NCBI RefSeq assembly: GCF_001418225.1
Contig: NZ_LIPT01000006.1
Coordinates: forward strand, 1-64,000
DNA: 64,000 bases
Reading direction: 5' to 3'
DNA from: Pannonibacter indicus
Lineage (GTDB): Bacteria > Pseudomonadota > Alphaproteobacteria > Rhizobiales > Stappiaceae
The stretch's first letter is position 1; the number at the start of each line of letters is the position of its first letter. The translations under genes were made by a program, and so were the position numbers. This document shows, piece after piece, positions 25,797 to 34,285 of this stretch. The notes below the pieces were generated by a model. It saw only the letters and a list, made by a program, of their open reading frames with translations, made no database searches and was not told the origin of the DNA.

Positions 25797-26405
25797 ATGA
25801 ACGGCGGGATAGAGGAACGCCAGACAAGTGGCGGTACGGCACTGCTCGGGCCGGGCAGGCTGGTGCTGGTGGTTGGCCCCAGCGGGGCGGGCAAGGACAC
25901 GCTGATGAATGCCCTGCGTGACAGCCTTGCGGGCGATCCGGCCTATTTCTTCGCCCGCCGCCTCATCACCCGGACAACGGACGGGGCGACGGAGGACCAT
26001 GACGCCATCGGCCGGGCCGAATTTGACGTGCTTTGCCGCGAGGGCCGCGTGGCGCTTGCCTGGGAGGCGCATGGCCTTGGCTACATCCTGCCGGAGAGCA
26101 TTGATGACGGCATCCGCGCCGGCCGCACGGTGATCGCCAATGGCTCACGCCAGATCCTCAATCAGGCCCGGCAGAAATATGCCTCCCTGATCATCCTGCT
26201 GGTGACCGCCCCCATTGATGTGCTGGCCGGACGGCTGGCAGCGCGCGGACGCGAAAGCCGGGAAGAAATCAGCCGCCGCCTCAGCCGGGCCGACATTGAT
26301 ATGCCCGACGTGCCTGGCGTCATCCGCATCGACAATTCCGGCAAGCTGGATGACAGCCTTGCCTGCATGCGCAAGGCCCTTGGCCTGCCTGACGCTGCAA
26401 GCTGA
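25797..26405 (+). CDS. phnN: Ribose 1,5-bisphosphate phosphokinase
   Basis: A 202-residue P-loop kinase of the guanylate-kinase-like PhnN family. It phosphorylates ribose 1,5-bisphosphate to PRPP, linking phosphonate breakdown to nucleotide synthesis. Walker A is VVGPSGAGKDTL. The segment FFARRLITRTTDGATEDHDA is the typical substrate-binding loop, and the lid region is GRESREEISRRLSRA. The start at 25797 follows a CGGAGAG ribosome site; the frame opens further upstream, but that would overlap phnM. It ends the phosphonate operon, 13 bp from the convergent asmA-like gene. Confidence 0.92.
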   Translation: MNGGIEERQTSGGTALLGPGRLVLVVGPSGAGKDTLMNALRDSLAGDPAYFFARRLITRTTDGATEDHDAIGRAEFDVLCREGRVALAWEAHGLGYILPESIDDGIRAGRTVIANGSRQILNQARQKYASLIILLVTAPIDVLAGRLAARGRESREEISRRLSRADIDMPDVPGVIRIDNSGKLDDSLACMRKALGLPDAAS

Positions 26406-26418
26406 CGCCTGTTTCACC

Positions 26419-29346
26419 TCAAGGCTGGGGCTGGGATTCCGAACCCGGCTCCTCGGGCAGAATCTCCCGCCCCTCCGGCACGCCAGGGCCTGAAGAACCG
26501 AGGAAGCCGGACGGCAGGCCAAAGCCCTGCTCCAGCGCCTTCAGCACGCTCTGGTCGCTGACATCGCCGCTCAGAACCTTCTGCACATCGATCTGCACCT
26601 TGCCGCCGGTGGTCTGGCTGATCAGGTCATTGGCCACGGTCCCGAGCGCCTCATCCGGCTTGACCTTGAGAAGCTGCACCAGTTCGCCGCCCACCTGCTG
26701 CAGCTGTTCATAAGCTGCCTGCGGGTTTTCCAGAATGCCCTGTATATCGGGATAGATCTGCGGCCGGTCCCAGGAGCCCCGGATGACGACCGGCACGCCG
26801 AGGGCCGCCATCGTCTTGGATTCGCCCTTGGCCCGCGGCGTCGGCGCAATGCCCTGCAGGCTGGGCACGATCTGCGGCTCCACCCGCCAGTCCAGCGTCC
26901 GGCCCGGCATGTCGGTGGTGCCGCTGCCCGTCATGCGGATGAGCGGACCGGCCAGCGCCAGATCCTGGTTGAGGGCAACACCGTTGCTGATCTGGAAGGA
27001 TGCACTCAAGGTGGTGAAATCCGTCCGCGCCTCGCTGGACTGCTGCCAGCCCAGCAGTGTGCGGGCCGCAACATTGCGCACCATATCCGGCAGGTTGACC
27101 CCGAGAATGGCGCCGTTGAGGACCTCAAGCTTCGCTTCGCCGCCGAGATTGCCGATCAGCTCCGCTTCACTGCTGCCACGCGTATTGACGTCATAGGAGA
27201 GCGAGCCCACGCCATCGAGCCAGGAAATGCCCGTGGCATCGCGCAAGAGATCCCGGGCTCCGACTTTGGCCAGGGTGAAGGCCGAGCGGATCTGCGGCTG
27301 GCGGTTGCCGCCTTCCACCGTCAGCGTGCCCTTGCCCTCGCCGCCATACAGCGAGACCTGCTGCAGATCTGCGGTCAGAACCCCATCGGCAACCGCTACC
27401 TTGAGCGCGCTGTTGCCAAGCTTGATCCTGTCCCAGTTGATCGACTTGGCCGTGAGGGTCAGGTCCGCATCAAAAGCCGCAAGGCCGCCGAAATCGACCG
27501 GGGCATTGCTCCAGCCCTTCGCAGCTCTGGCGCCGCCGGAGGGGGCCGCAGCACCTGCGGCGGGCTTTGCACCGGAAGGCGCCTGCGCAGGGCCCGTGCC
27601 CAGATAGGGATCCAGCGGCAGGCTTTCGAGCACGAGCGAAGCCGTCAGCTTCGGCACCCGGCCAAAGGCCAGCCGGCCCTCGCCGCTGCCGCTGATGCCA
27701 TCCAGCGTGAAGGCTGTGTTGCGGAAGGAGACCGCATTGTCCCCGGCGGCAAACACACCCGCCACCCGGAACGGGCCAAGACCGGCGCCAGGCGCAAGCG
27801 GGCGGCCCAGCCAGGACAGCAGATTGCGCAGGCTCTTCGTCTCCACGAAGACCGAGCCATCCACCCCGCCGGACAAGGAGGCAGAGCCTTCAAACCCGGC
27901 GGCCCCCTTGGCACCTTCAAGGCGGATATCGACGGGTGCCGGAAGACCGGCCAGCAGAATGGCCGGAGTGGCGGTTCCCTTCAGGGCGAAGGCTTCGCCG
28001 CGCCAGCTCAGCCCGCCGGAGACGGTGACAGGCTTGTCCAGCCCGTCGAAACTTATCTTGGCATTGATGCCACTGATCTGGTTGGCGCTTTCATCGCCGC
28101 CGGTGGCCGCTGCCAGGTCAAGGCCTGTCACTGTGCCGCCCGAGACCGAGACAAGGCCGGAGAGCTCCAGCGAGCTCAGCAGCGAGGGCGCATCTGCTCC
28201 TGCGGCCGCAAAGCGCAGATCCGTACCGAACTCACCCGTGGCCGGGAAAGGCAGGTTTGCCAGCCTCAGCGCATCCTGCAGGCTGCCGCCCGACGACTGG
28301 ATACGGCCTTCAAGCCGCGGCGCCTTGCCAGTGAGGTCCGCATTGAGAGAGAGCGCCAGCTTGAGCGCGCCAAGGGCCGCCGTTCCATCCTGCAGGACAA
28401 TCTGGCGCGTATCACCGGCAACACGGCCCGCGAGGGACACTTCACCGCTGTCCTGCGCACCGTCAGTTCCGGCAAGCGCCATGATGGCAGCCAGAGAAGC
28501 GGCCTTGCCATCAACGGCCAGATCCACAGCCAGCGGCGACAGGCCAAGCCCGCCTTCCACATTGACGGTCACCCCGCCCGCCTTGACCATCAGATCAATG
28601 GCTGCCGTCTCTCCGGCGGCAAGCTTCAGAAGGCTCGTCACCTCCACATCCAGCACGACAGACTGGCCATTCCACACGGCACTGGCGTCAAGATCGGCCG
28701 TGCGGTCCAGCGCGGGCACGGTAAAGCGGCCGTTGATATCGCTCAGTTCCTGCCGGAAACCGCTGCGCGCATCCGCAAAGGTGATGCGGCCACCGCGAAT
28801 CTGGACATCATCAAAGCCGATCCGGGTCAGGGCGGTCAGATCACGCGCTTCCTGCGGTGTCTCGTCCGGGAGCGCCGGCGCCGGTGATCCGGCAGATGCG
28901 GGTTGCGGACTGCCTTTGCCATCGAACTGGGTGAAAACGCCCTCAATCCGCTTCATCGGCTTGCGCGGCGCCCAGGAGGTGCGGCCTTCCGCGTCAATGA
29001 GCAGATCGAACTCCGGCTTGTCGAGGCCGATCCCCGTCACCTGAATGGCCCCGCCGAAAAGGGCACCCCAGGCAAGCTCAAAAGAAATGGCGCCGGCGCG
29101 TGCAAACTCGACACCCCGCGCCCCGGCCTCGCCCGACAAGCCCACATCCGTGGCGCTGAGCTGAAACTGGGGGAGAAGAGAGATGGCGACGGGCCCGTCG
29201 ATCCGCAGCCGCCAGCCGGTGGCTGCTTCCACTTCCTGCACGACGCGCGCCTTGATGGCGTCCTTCGGCAGCACCATGGGCACGATGACCACAGCAGAGG
29301 CCACGAGCACAGCCACAATGCCCGCCCCGATCACAAGCCGCTTCAT
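26419..29346 (-). CDS. AsmA family protein
   Basis: A 975-residue AsmA-like protein. One N-terminal signal-anchor helix (VIGAGIVAVLVASAVVIVPMVL) is followed by the AsmA N-terminal chorein-like domain (IDGPVAISLLPQFQLSATDV) and a very long beta-rich periplasmic body. The C-terminal AsmA_2 segment (MTGSGTTDMPGRTLDWRVEP) comes before a polar, proline-rich tail. AsmA/TamB/YhdP-type proteins are large bridge-like carriers thought to move phospholipids between inner and outer membranes. It is transcribed alone. Its downstream end is nearly fused to that of phnN; a shared function is not implied. Confidence 0.87.
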   Translation of the reverse strand: MKRLVIGAGIVAVLVASAVVIVPMVLPKDAIKARVVQEVEAATGWRLRIDGPVAISLLPQFQLSATDVGLSGEAGARGVEFARAGAISFELAWGALFGGAIQVTGIGLDKPEFDLLIDAEGRTSWAPRKPMKRIEGVFTQFDGKGSPQPASAGSPAPALPDETPQEARDLTALTRIGFDDVQIRGGRITFADARSGFRQELSDINGRFTVPALDRTADLDASAVWNGQSVVLDVEVTSLLKLAAGETAAIDLMVKAGGVTVNVEGGLGLSPLAVDLAVDGKAASLAAIMALAGTDGAQDSGEVSLAGRVAGDTRQIVLQDGTAALGALKLALSLNADLTGKAPRLEGRIQSSGGSLQDALRLANLPFPATGEFGTDLRFAAAGADAPSLLSSLELSGLVSVSGGTVTGLDLAAATGGDESANQISGINAKISFDGLDKPVTVSGGLSWRGEAFALKGTATPAILLAGLPAPVDIRLEGAKGAAGFEGSASLSGGVDGSVFVETKSLRNLLSWLGRPLAPGAGLGPFRVAGVFAAGDNAVSFRNTAFTLDGISGSGEGRLAFGRVPKLTASLVLESLPLDPYLGTGPAQAPSGAKPAAGAAAPSGGARAAKGWSNAPVDFGGLAAFDADLTLTAKSINWDRIKLGNSALKVAVADGVLTADLQQVSLYGGEGKGTLTVEGGNRQPQIRSAFTLAKVGARDLLRDATGISWLDGVGSLSYDVNTRGSSEAELIGNLGGEAKLEVLNGAILGVNLPDMVRNVAARTLLGWQQSSEARTDFTTLSASFQISNGVALNQDLALAGPLIRMTGSGTTDMPGRTLDWRVEPQIVPSLQGIAPTPRAKGESKTMAALGVPVVIRGSWDRPQIYPDIQGILENPQAAYEQLQQVGGELVQLLKVKPDEALGTVANDLISQTTGGKVQIDVQKVLSGDVSDQSVLKALEQGFGLPSGFLGSSGPGVPEGREILPEEPGSESQPQP

Positions 29347-29486
29347 CCCAATCTCCCCGAATACCGAATCGAACCGAGTTTAGGACAAAGCGTGTCAACA
29401 GCGTGACCTTGAAACGCAGAACTGCGTAATTCTTATGCGGCCCCTTACGCATTCGAGCGCCCGCAAGGCGTTCCCGGCGCCCGGGC

Positions 29487-30182
29487 TCAGACTGTCAGAT
29501 GGCGGCGGACTTCCGTCTCATTCAGCTCCGTCCGGAGCCCCGCCATCACCACCTCGCCACGGTCCATCACGGCAAAACGGTCGGCGAGGTCCCTGGCGAA
29601 CTCGAAATATTGCTCCACCAGAATGATCGCCATGGTGCCCTGATCGCGCAGCCACTCGATGGCCCGGCCAATGTCCTTGATGATCGACGGCTGGATGCCT
29701 TCCGTCGGCTCGTCCAGCACCAGAAGCTTCGGCCGCATGACGAGGGCGCGGGCGATGGCAAGCTGCTGCTGCTGCCCGCCGGACAGATCACCGCCCCGGC
29801 GCGAGAGCATGTCCTTCAGCACCGGGAACAGCTCGAAGATGGTCTCCGGGATGGTCCGGTCACGGCGGGCGAGCGGGGCATAGCCGGTCTCCAGATTTTC
29901 CTTCACGCTCAGGAGCGGAAAAATCTCACGGCCTTGGGGCACGACGGCAATGCCAAGCCGGGCCCGGGCATGGGGCGCAAGGCGCGAGATATCCTGTCCC
30001 TGCCACAGGATGCGCCCACCGCTGACCGGCTGCTGGCCCGCGATGGCACGCAAGGTCGAGGTCTTGCCCACACCGTTGCGGCCCATCAGGCACGTCACCT
30101 TGCCCGCCTCCGCCTCAATGGACACGCCCTTGAGCGCCTGAGCCGCGCCGTAGTGAAGATCGATCTTTTCAACGCTCAGCAT
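29487..30182 (-). CDS. urtE: Urea ABC transporter ATP-binding subunit UrtE
   Basis: A 231-residue LivF-type ATPase. Walker A is GRNGVGKTS, the signature is DLSGGQQQQLAIARAL and Walker B is LLVLDEPTEGIQPSI; the I-Q-P-S-I sequence after Walker B is typical of UrtE. It energises urea import together with UrtD and the UrtBC channel. The ATG at 30182 (MLSVEKIDLHYG) has GGAG at a good distance and matches the usual start of the family; an ATG four codons earlier is in frame. A 263-bp gap containing an inverted-repeat element separates it from urtD, which is unusual in an otherwise tightly packed operon. Confidence 0.92.
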   Translation of the reverse strand: MLSVEKIDLHYGAAQALKGVSIEAEAGKVTCLMGRNGVGKTSTLRAIAGQQPVSGGRILWQGQDISRLAPHARARLGIAVVPQGREIFPLLSVKENLETGYAPLARRDRTIPETIFELFPVLKDMLSRRGGDLSGGQQQQLAIARALVMRPKLLVLDEPTEGIQPSIIKDIGRAIEWLRDQGTMAIILVEQYFEFARDLADRFAVMDRGEVVMAGLRTELNETEVRRHLTV

Positions 30183-30298
30183 GGTCTGCTCCATTTCACC
30201 CGGCACGAGGCGCCGGCCCCTTATCGGGCTCAAGTTCCTCTTCCCTCATGGAGAGAGGGCAGAGGGTAACGAAAACGTAGGCTTTCTTCTCTTTCGTC

Positions 30299-30321
30299 AT
30301 GGCCAGGCTTGTCCCGGCCAT
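30299..30321. repeat. REP-like inverted repeat between urtD and urtE
   Basis: ATGGCCAGG (30299-30307) faces CCCGGCCAT (30313-30321) across CTTGT, with one mismatch in the stem. The core CTTGTCCCGGCC/GGCCGGGACAAG is a common short interspersed palindrome in Rhizobiales genomes. A related element lies at 56846-56866. Confidence 0.55.
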
Positions 30322-30445
30322 CTGTAAACTATTGATTTTTATAGATCATCGACAAAAGGCCGAGAATGACGATGGAGAGGTCGAAGATTCGTCAGCTGTC
30401 TTGCGCTGCGGCGATTCGAGAAAGCCGCAAGCGCTACAAAATCCC

Positions 30446-31192
30446 TCACCGTCCCAGATAAACTTCCACCACCCGCTCATTCGAGGACACGTGGTCGATC
30501 GAGCCTTCGGCCAGAACGGAGCCTTCGTGCAGCACCGTCACCTTGACGCCCAGCGCACGGATGAAGCTCATGTCGTGCTCCACCACCACCACGGAACGGG
30601 TCTTGTTGATGTCCTTCAGCAGCTCCGCCGTTTCCGCCGTTTCGGCATCGGTCATGCCGGCGGCGGGCTCATCGACCAGGAGAAGCTGCGGCTCCTGCGC
30701 CAGCAGCATGCCGATTTCCAGCCACTGCTTCTGGCCATGGCTGAGATTGGCCGCCAGCTCGTTGCGCCGTGCGCCGAGCCGGATCAGCTCCAGCAGATCC
30801 TCGATCCGCGCCTTTTCCTTGCGCGACAGCACATGAAACAGCGTCGAGAACGGCCCGCGCGGGGCTTTCAGCGCCAGTTCCAGATTGTCCTGAACCGTAT
30901 GGCTCTCGAAGACCGTCGGCTTCTGGAATTTCCGGCCAATGCCAAGCTCGGCGATATCGGCCTCGTCCAGCTGGGTGAGGTCAGTCTCGCCGCCAAAGAA
31001 CACCTCTCCCGTATCGGGCCGGGTCTTGCCGGTGATCACGTCCATCATCGTGGTCTTGCCCGCACCGTTGGGGCCGATGATGGCACGCATCTCGCCCGGA
31101 GCGATGACGAAGGACAGGGAATTGAGGGCGCGGAAGCCATCGAAGGAGACGCTGACGCCATCCAGATAGAGAAGGCTCGCTTGACGGGTCAT
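30446..31192 (-). CDS. urtD: Urea ABC transporter ATP-binding subunit UrtD
   Basis: A 248-residue LivG-type ATPase of the urea importer. Walker A is GPNGAGKTT. The signature region is unusual in the way UrtD proteins share: NLSHGQKQWLEIGMLL in place of L-S-G-G-Q. Walker B is LLLVDEPAAGMTDAET and the switch histidine is in VVVEHDMSF. The segment FQKPTVFESHTVQDNLELAL is diagnostic of UrtD. The ATG at 31192 is four bases after the stop of urtC. Confidence 0.93.
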   Translation of the reverse strand: MTRQASLLYLDGVSVSFDGFRALNSLSFVIAPGEMRAIIGPNGAGKTTMMDVITGKTRPDTGEVFFGGETDLTQLDEADIAELGIGRKFQKPTVFESHTVQDNLELALKAPRGPFSTLFHVLSRKEKARIEDLLELIRLGARRNELAANLSHGQKQWLEIGMLLAQEPQLLLVDEPAAGMTDAETAETAELLKDINKTRSVVVVEHDMSFIRALGVKVTVLHEGSVLAEGSIDHVSSNERVVEVYLGR

Positions 31193-31196
31193 GGTT

Positions 31197-32390
31197 TCAC
31201 TCCGCCGGTTGCGGCGCTTTGGCGCCAGAAGATTGGGGACCGGATTGGGGGCCCAATGAAGACGTGTCCTGCGGCTTGCTGCGGCCCGCGGTCTTCGTCC
31301 GGACCTTCTCCCGGATCTGCGCGGCAAGGCCGGTGATGCCCTTGGGCAGGAACAGCGTCACCACCACGAACAGCGCACCCAGCGCAAAGAGCCAGATTTC
31401 CGGCAGAACGGCGGTGAACCAGGTCTTGCCGTAGTTGACCAGCACCGCGCCGATAATCGGCCCATAGAGCGTGCCGCGCCCGCCGACCGCCACCCAGATC
31501 ACCACCTCGATTGAATTGGCCGGTGCAAACTCGCCCGGATTGATGATGCCCACCTGCGGCACGTAGAGCGCCCCGGCCAGCCCCGCCATCATGGCCGAAA
31601 CAGTCCAGACGAACAGCTTGTAGCGCTCCACCTTGTAGCCGAGAAAGCGGGTGCGGCTTTCCGCATCGCGCACCGCCACCAGCACCTTGCCGAGCTTGGA
31701 GCGGGTGATGGAGCGGGCGAGCAGGAAAGAGACAAGCAGCGCAACACCGGAGGCCAGGAACAGCCCGGCGCGGGTGGCATCGGCCTGCACGGAGAAGCCG
31801 AGGATATCCTTGAAATCGGTCAGGCCGTTGTTGCCGCCAAAGCCCATGTCATTGCGGAAGAAGGCGAGCAGCAGCGCATAGGTCAGCGCCTGCGTGATGA
31901 TCGACAGATAGACCCCCGACACCCGCGAGCGGAAGGCGAACCAGCCGAAGACGAAGGCGAGCACACCCGGCACCAGGAGCACCATCAGCATGGCAAAGGG
32001 AAAGCTGTCGAAGCCGTACCAGTACCAGGGCAGTTCCTTCCAGTTGAGGAACACCATGAAGTCCGGCAGTACCGGATCGCCATAGACGCCGCGCGGACCG
32101 ATCTGGCGCATCAGATACATGCCCATGGCATAGCCGCCGAGGGCGAAGAAGGCCCCATGCCCCAGCGAGAGAATGCCGCAATAGCCCCAGACGAGATCCA
32201 CCGACAGCGCCAGCAGCGCATAGGTCAGATACTTGCCCATCAGGCTCACCGCATAGGTGGGCACATGCAGCAGATGATCCGGCGGCAGCAGCAGGTTGAG
32301 CGCGGGCACCGCCAGGATGATGCCGCCTGCAATGAGGAGGAAAAGCGTGGCCTGCCGGTCGAAGGCGCGGAGAAGGAAATGGATGATCAT
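31197..32390 (-). CDS. urtC: Urea ABC transporter permease UrtC
   Basis: A 397-residue LivM-type membrane permease with about ten helices. The block LVWGYCGILSLGHGAFFALG is the conserved signature of branched-chain-amino-acid/urea permeases. A long periplasmic loop (RQIGPRGVYGDPVLPDFM) is typical of UrtC, and EFAPANSIEVVIWVAVGGRG forms the cytoplasmic coupling region. The tail is polar. It overlaps urtB by four bases (ATGA at 32387-32390) and is followed after four bases by urtD, so these genes are translationally coupled. Confidence 0.93.
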   Translation of the reverse strand: MIIHFLLRAFDRQATLFLLIAGGIILAVPALNLLLPPDHLLHVPTYAVSLMGKYLTYALLALSVDLVWGYCGILSLGHGAFFALGGYAMGMYLMRQIGPRGVYGDPVLPDFMVFLNWKELPWYWYGFDSFPFAMLMVLLVPGVLAFVFGWFAFRSRVSGVYLSIITQALTYALLLAFFRNDMGFGGNNGLTDFKDILGFSVQADATRAGLFLASGVALLVSFLLARSITRSKLGKVLVAVRDAESRTRFLGYKVERYKLFVWTVSAMMAGLAGALYVPQVGIINPGEFAPANSIEVVIWVAVGGRGTLYGPIIGAVLVNYGKTWFTAVLPEIWLFALGALFVVVTLFLPKGITGLAAQIREKVRTKTAGRSKPQDTSSLGPQSGPQSSGAKAPQPAE

Positions 32391-34015
32391 GCGTCAACTG
32401 CCCGGCCCTTGAGAGCGAACAGCCCCCGTGGACGCTTCTGGATGAAGAGGATGATGAAGACGAGCACGAGGATCTTGCCGAGCACGGCCCCGGCATAGGG
32501 CTCCAGGAACTTGTTGACGACACCAAGCGTCAGCGCGCCCACCAGCGTGCCCCACAGGTTGCCCACTCCGCCGAAGACGACGACCATGAAGCTGTCGATG
32601 ATGTAGCCCTGCCCGAGGTTGGGTGACACATTGTCGATCTGCGACAGGGCAACACCGGCGATCCCGGCAATGCCGGAGCCAAGACCGAAGGTCAGCGCGT
32701 CGATCCAGGGCGTGCGGATGCCCATCGAGGCGGCCATGCGGCGGTTCTGCGTGACAGCGCGGGTATAGAGGCCGAAGGGCGTCTTCTTCAGCACCAGCAT
32801 CAGCCCGGCAAAGACCAGCATGGCGAAGACGACGATCCAGAGCCGGTTATAGGTGATGGTCATCTCACCCAGCTGGAAGGCGCCGGACATCCAGTCCGGA
32901 TTGCCCACTTCCCGGTTGGTCGGACCGAAGATGGAACGCACCGCCTGCTGCAGCATCAGCGACAGGCCCCAGGTGGCCAGCAGCGTTTCCAGTGGCCGCC
33001 CGTAGAGGAAACGGATGATGCCGCGCTCGATGGCCATGCCGGTCAGCCCCGTCACCAGAAAAGCCAGCGGCAGCGCAATGAAAAGCGACGCGCCGAACAG
33101 GCCGGGGAAACTGGTGCGGATCACCTCCTGCACCATGAAGGTGACATAGGCGCCGATCATCACCATCTCGCCATGGGCCATGTTGATGACGCCCATCACG
33201 CCGAAGGTGATGGCAAGGCCGATGGCGGCCAGCAGCAGCACCGAGCCCAGCGACAGGCCGTACCAGATGTTCTGCGCGCCATCCCAGAGCGCCAGGTTTT
33301 TTTCGATACGGGTGATGCCGGTCTGCGCCGCATCGCGCAGGGCCTGAGGCGCCCTGGCATCGCTGGCGATCGACGTCAGCACGGACAGGGCATCGCGCCC
33401 GCCCGCCGAGGCGATCAGATCCACCGCCGCCAGCTTGTCCGCTTCCGGCGCCTCACCAGCCAGCAGGGTGGCCGCCCGGGCGCGCTCCATCGCAGTCTTC
33501 ACCCTGGCATCGGTTTCCGCCGCAATCGCGTCCTCCAGCTGGGGCAGCGTTTCCACATCTCGGGAGCGGAACATGGAATTGGCCGCAGCCAGACGCACGG
33601 CAGCATCGGACGAGCCCAGCGTCAGGCTGCCGACGGCCGCACGGATGGCCCGGCGCAACCCGTTGTTGACCTTGATCTTGGTCACTTCGCCCGTCGTGAC
33701 CGTACCCAGCGCCTCACCGGTCAGCGGATCGGTCAAGGCAAGGCCGGAGCCCGCCTTGACGCCGATGACGGCCATGGCGTCGCTCTTGCGCACGTAGAGA
33801 TCGCCGGACGACAAAGCCTCCAGCGCCGGGGCCACGGCAGGATCACCGGTTGCCGCCAGCGCCCCCACCTGCGCCTCGGTTTCCTTGAACCCGCCCTCGC
33901 CCAGCTTGTTCACCAAGGGGCGCAGAGCATCCGTGTCCTGCGCAAGAGCATGCTGCTGCACGGCAACGGACATCACCAGCATCAGCAGACAGATCATGAG
34001 GCGTTTCAGAGACAT
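32387..34015 (-). CDS. urtB: Urea ABC transporter permease UrtB
   Basis: A 542-residue permease of the LivH type with the long N-terminal extension normal for UrtB. A signal peptide (LMICLLMLVMSVAVQQHALA) is followed by about 220 residues of helical, repeat-like extracytoplasmic domain. The membrane part then begins at ILWYGLSLGSVLLLAAIGLA-like sequence (about residue 260). The conserved block ATWGLSLMLQQAVRSIFGP and the segment VVVFGGVGNLWGTLVGALTL are seen. The start at 34015 is chosen because it gives a clean signal peptide; an in-frame codon exists at 34189. Confidence 0.92.
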   Translation of the reverse strand: MSLKRLMICLLMLVMSVAVQQHALAQDTDALRPLVNKLGEGGFKETEAQVGALAATGDPAVAPALEALSSGDLYVRKSDAMAVIGVKAGSGLALTDPLTGEALGTVTTGEVTKIKVNNGLRRAIRAAVGSLTLGSSDAAVRLAAANSMFRSRDVETLPQLEDAIAAETDARVKTAMERARAATLLAGEAPEADKLAAVDLIASAGGRDALSVLTSIASDARAPQALRDAAQTGITRIEKNLALWDGAQNIWYGLSLGSVLLLAAIGLAITFGVMGVINMAHGEMVMIGAYVTFMVQEVIRTSFPGLFGASLFIALPLAFLVTGLTGMAIERGIIRFLYGRPLETLLATWGLSLMLQQAVRSIFGPTNREVGNPDWMSGAFQLGEMTITYNRLWIVVFAMLVFAGLMLVLKKTPFGLYTRAVTQNRRMAASMGIRTPWIDALTFGLGSGIAGIAGVALSQIDNVSPNLGQGYIIDSFMVVVFGGVGNLWGTLVGALTLGVVNKFLEPYAGAVLGKILVLVFIILFIQKRPRGLFALKGRAVDA

Positions 34016-34139
34016 GGGCGTCACCTGGCTGGAAATTCTCTTGATAAACCGGGCGGCTACGCCGTCCGGCAGGTCCCCCCCTGCCCTTGGAGGCAAGCTG
34101 CTGCGCTTATGATTCTTTGCGCACAGCAGCCTCTCAGTC

Positions 34140-34162
34140 CCCCTCCCCTTGAGGGGGAGGGG
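34140..34162. repeat. G/C-tract hairpin between urtA and urtB
   Basis: CCCCTCCCC (34140-34148) and GGGGAGGGG (34154-34162) form a perfect 9-bp stem within the 270-bp gap between urtA and urtB. Such GGGGAGGGG hairpins are frequent in alphaproteobacterial intergenic DNA. In this position it could shield the 3' end of the urtA message and so raise the level of the binding protein relative to the permease. Confidence 0.5.
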
Positions 34163-34285
34163 AGAGGAGACTCTGGTGCGAAGCTGCATTCATCGGATAC
34201 GGCAGCCTTGTTCCTTGGGAAGCGGGACTGGTCGCGAACCACACGGCACTGAGCAAGGCGGGAGATTCCCGCCCTGCTTCTCACA

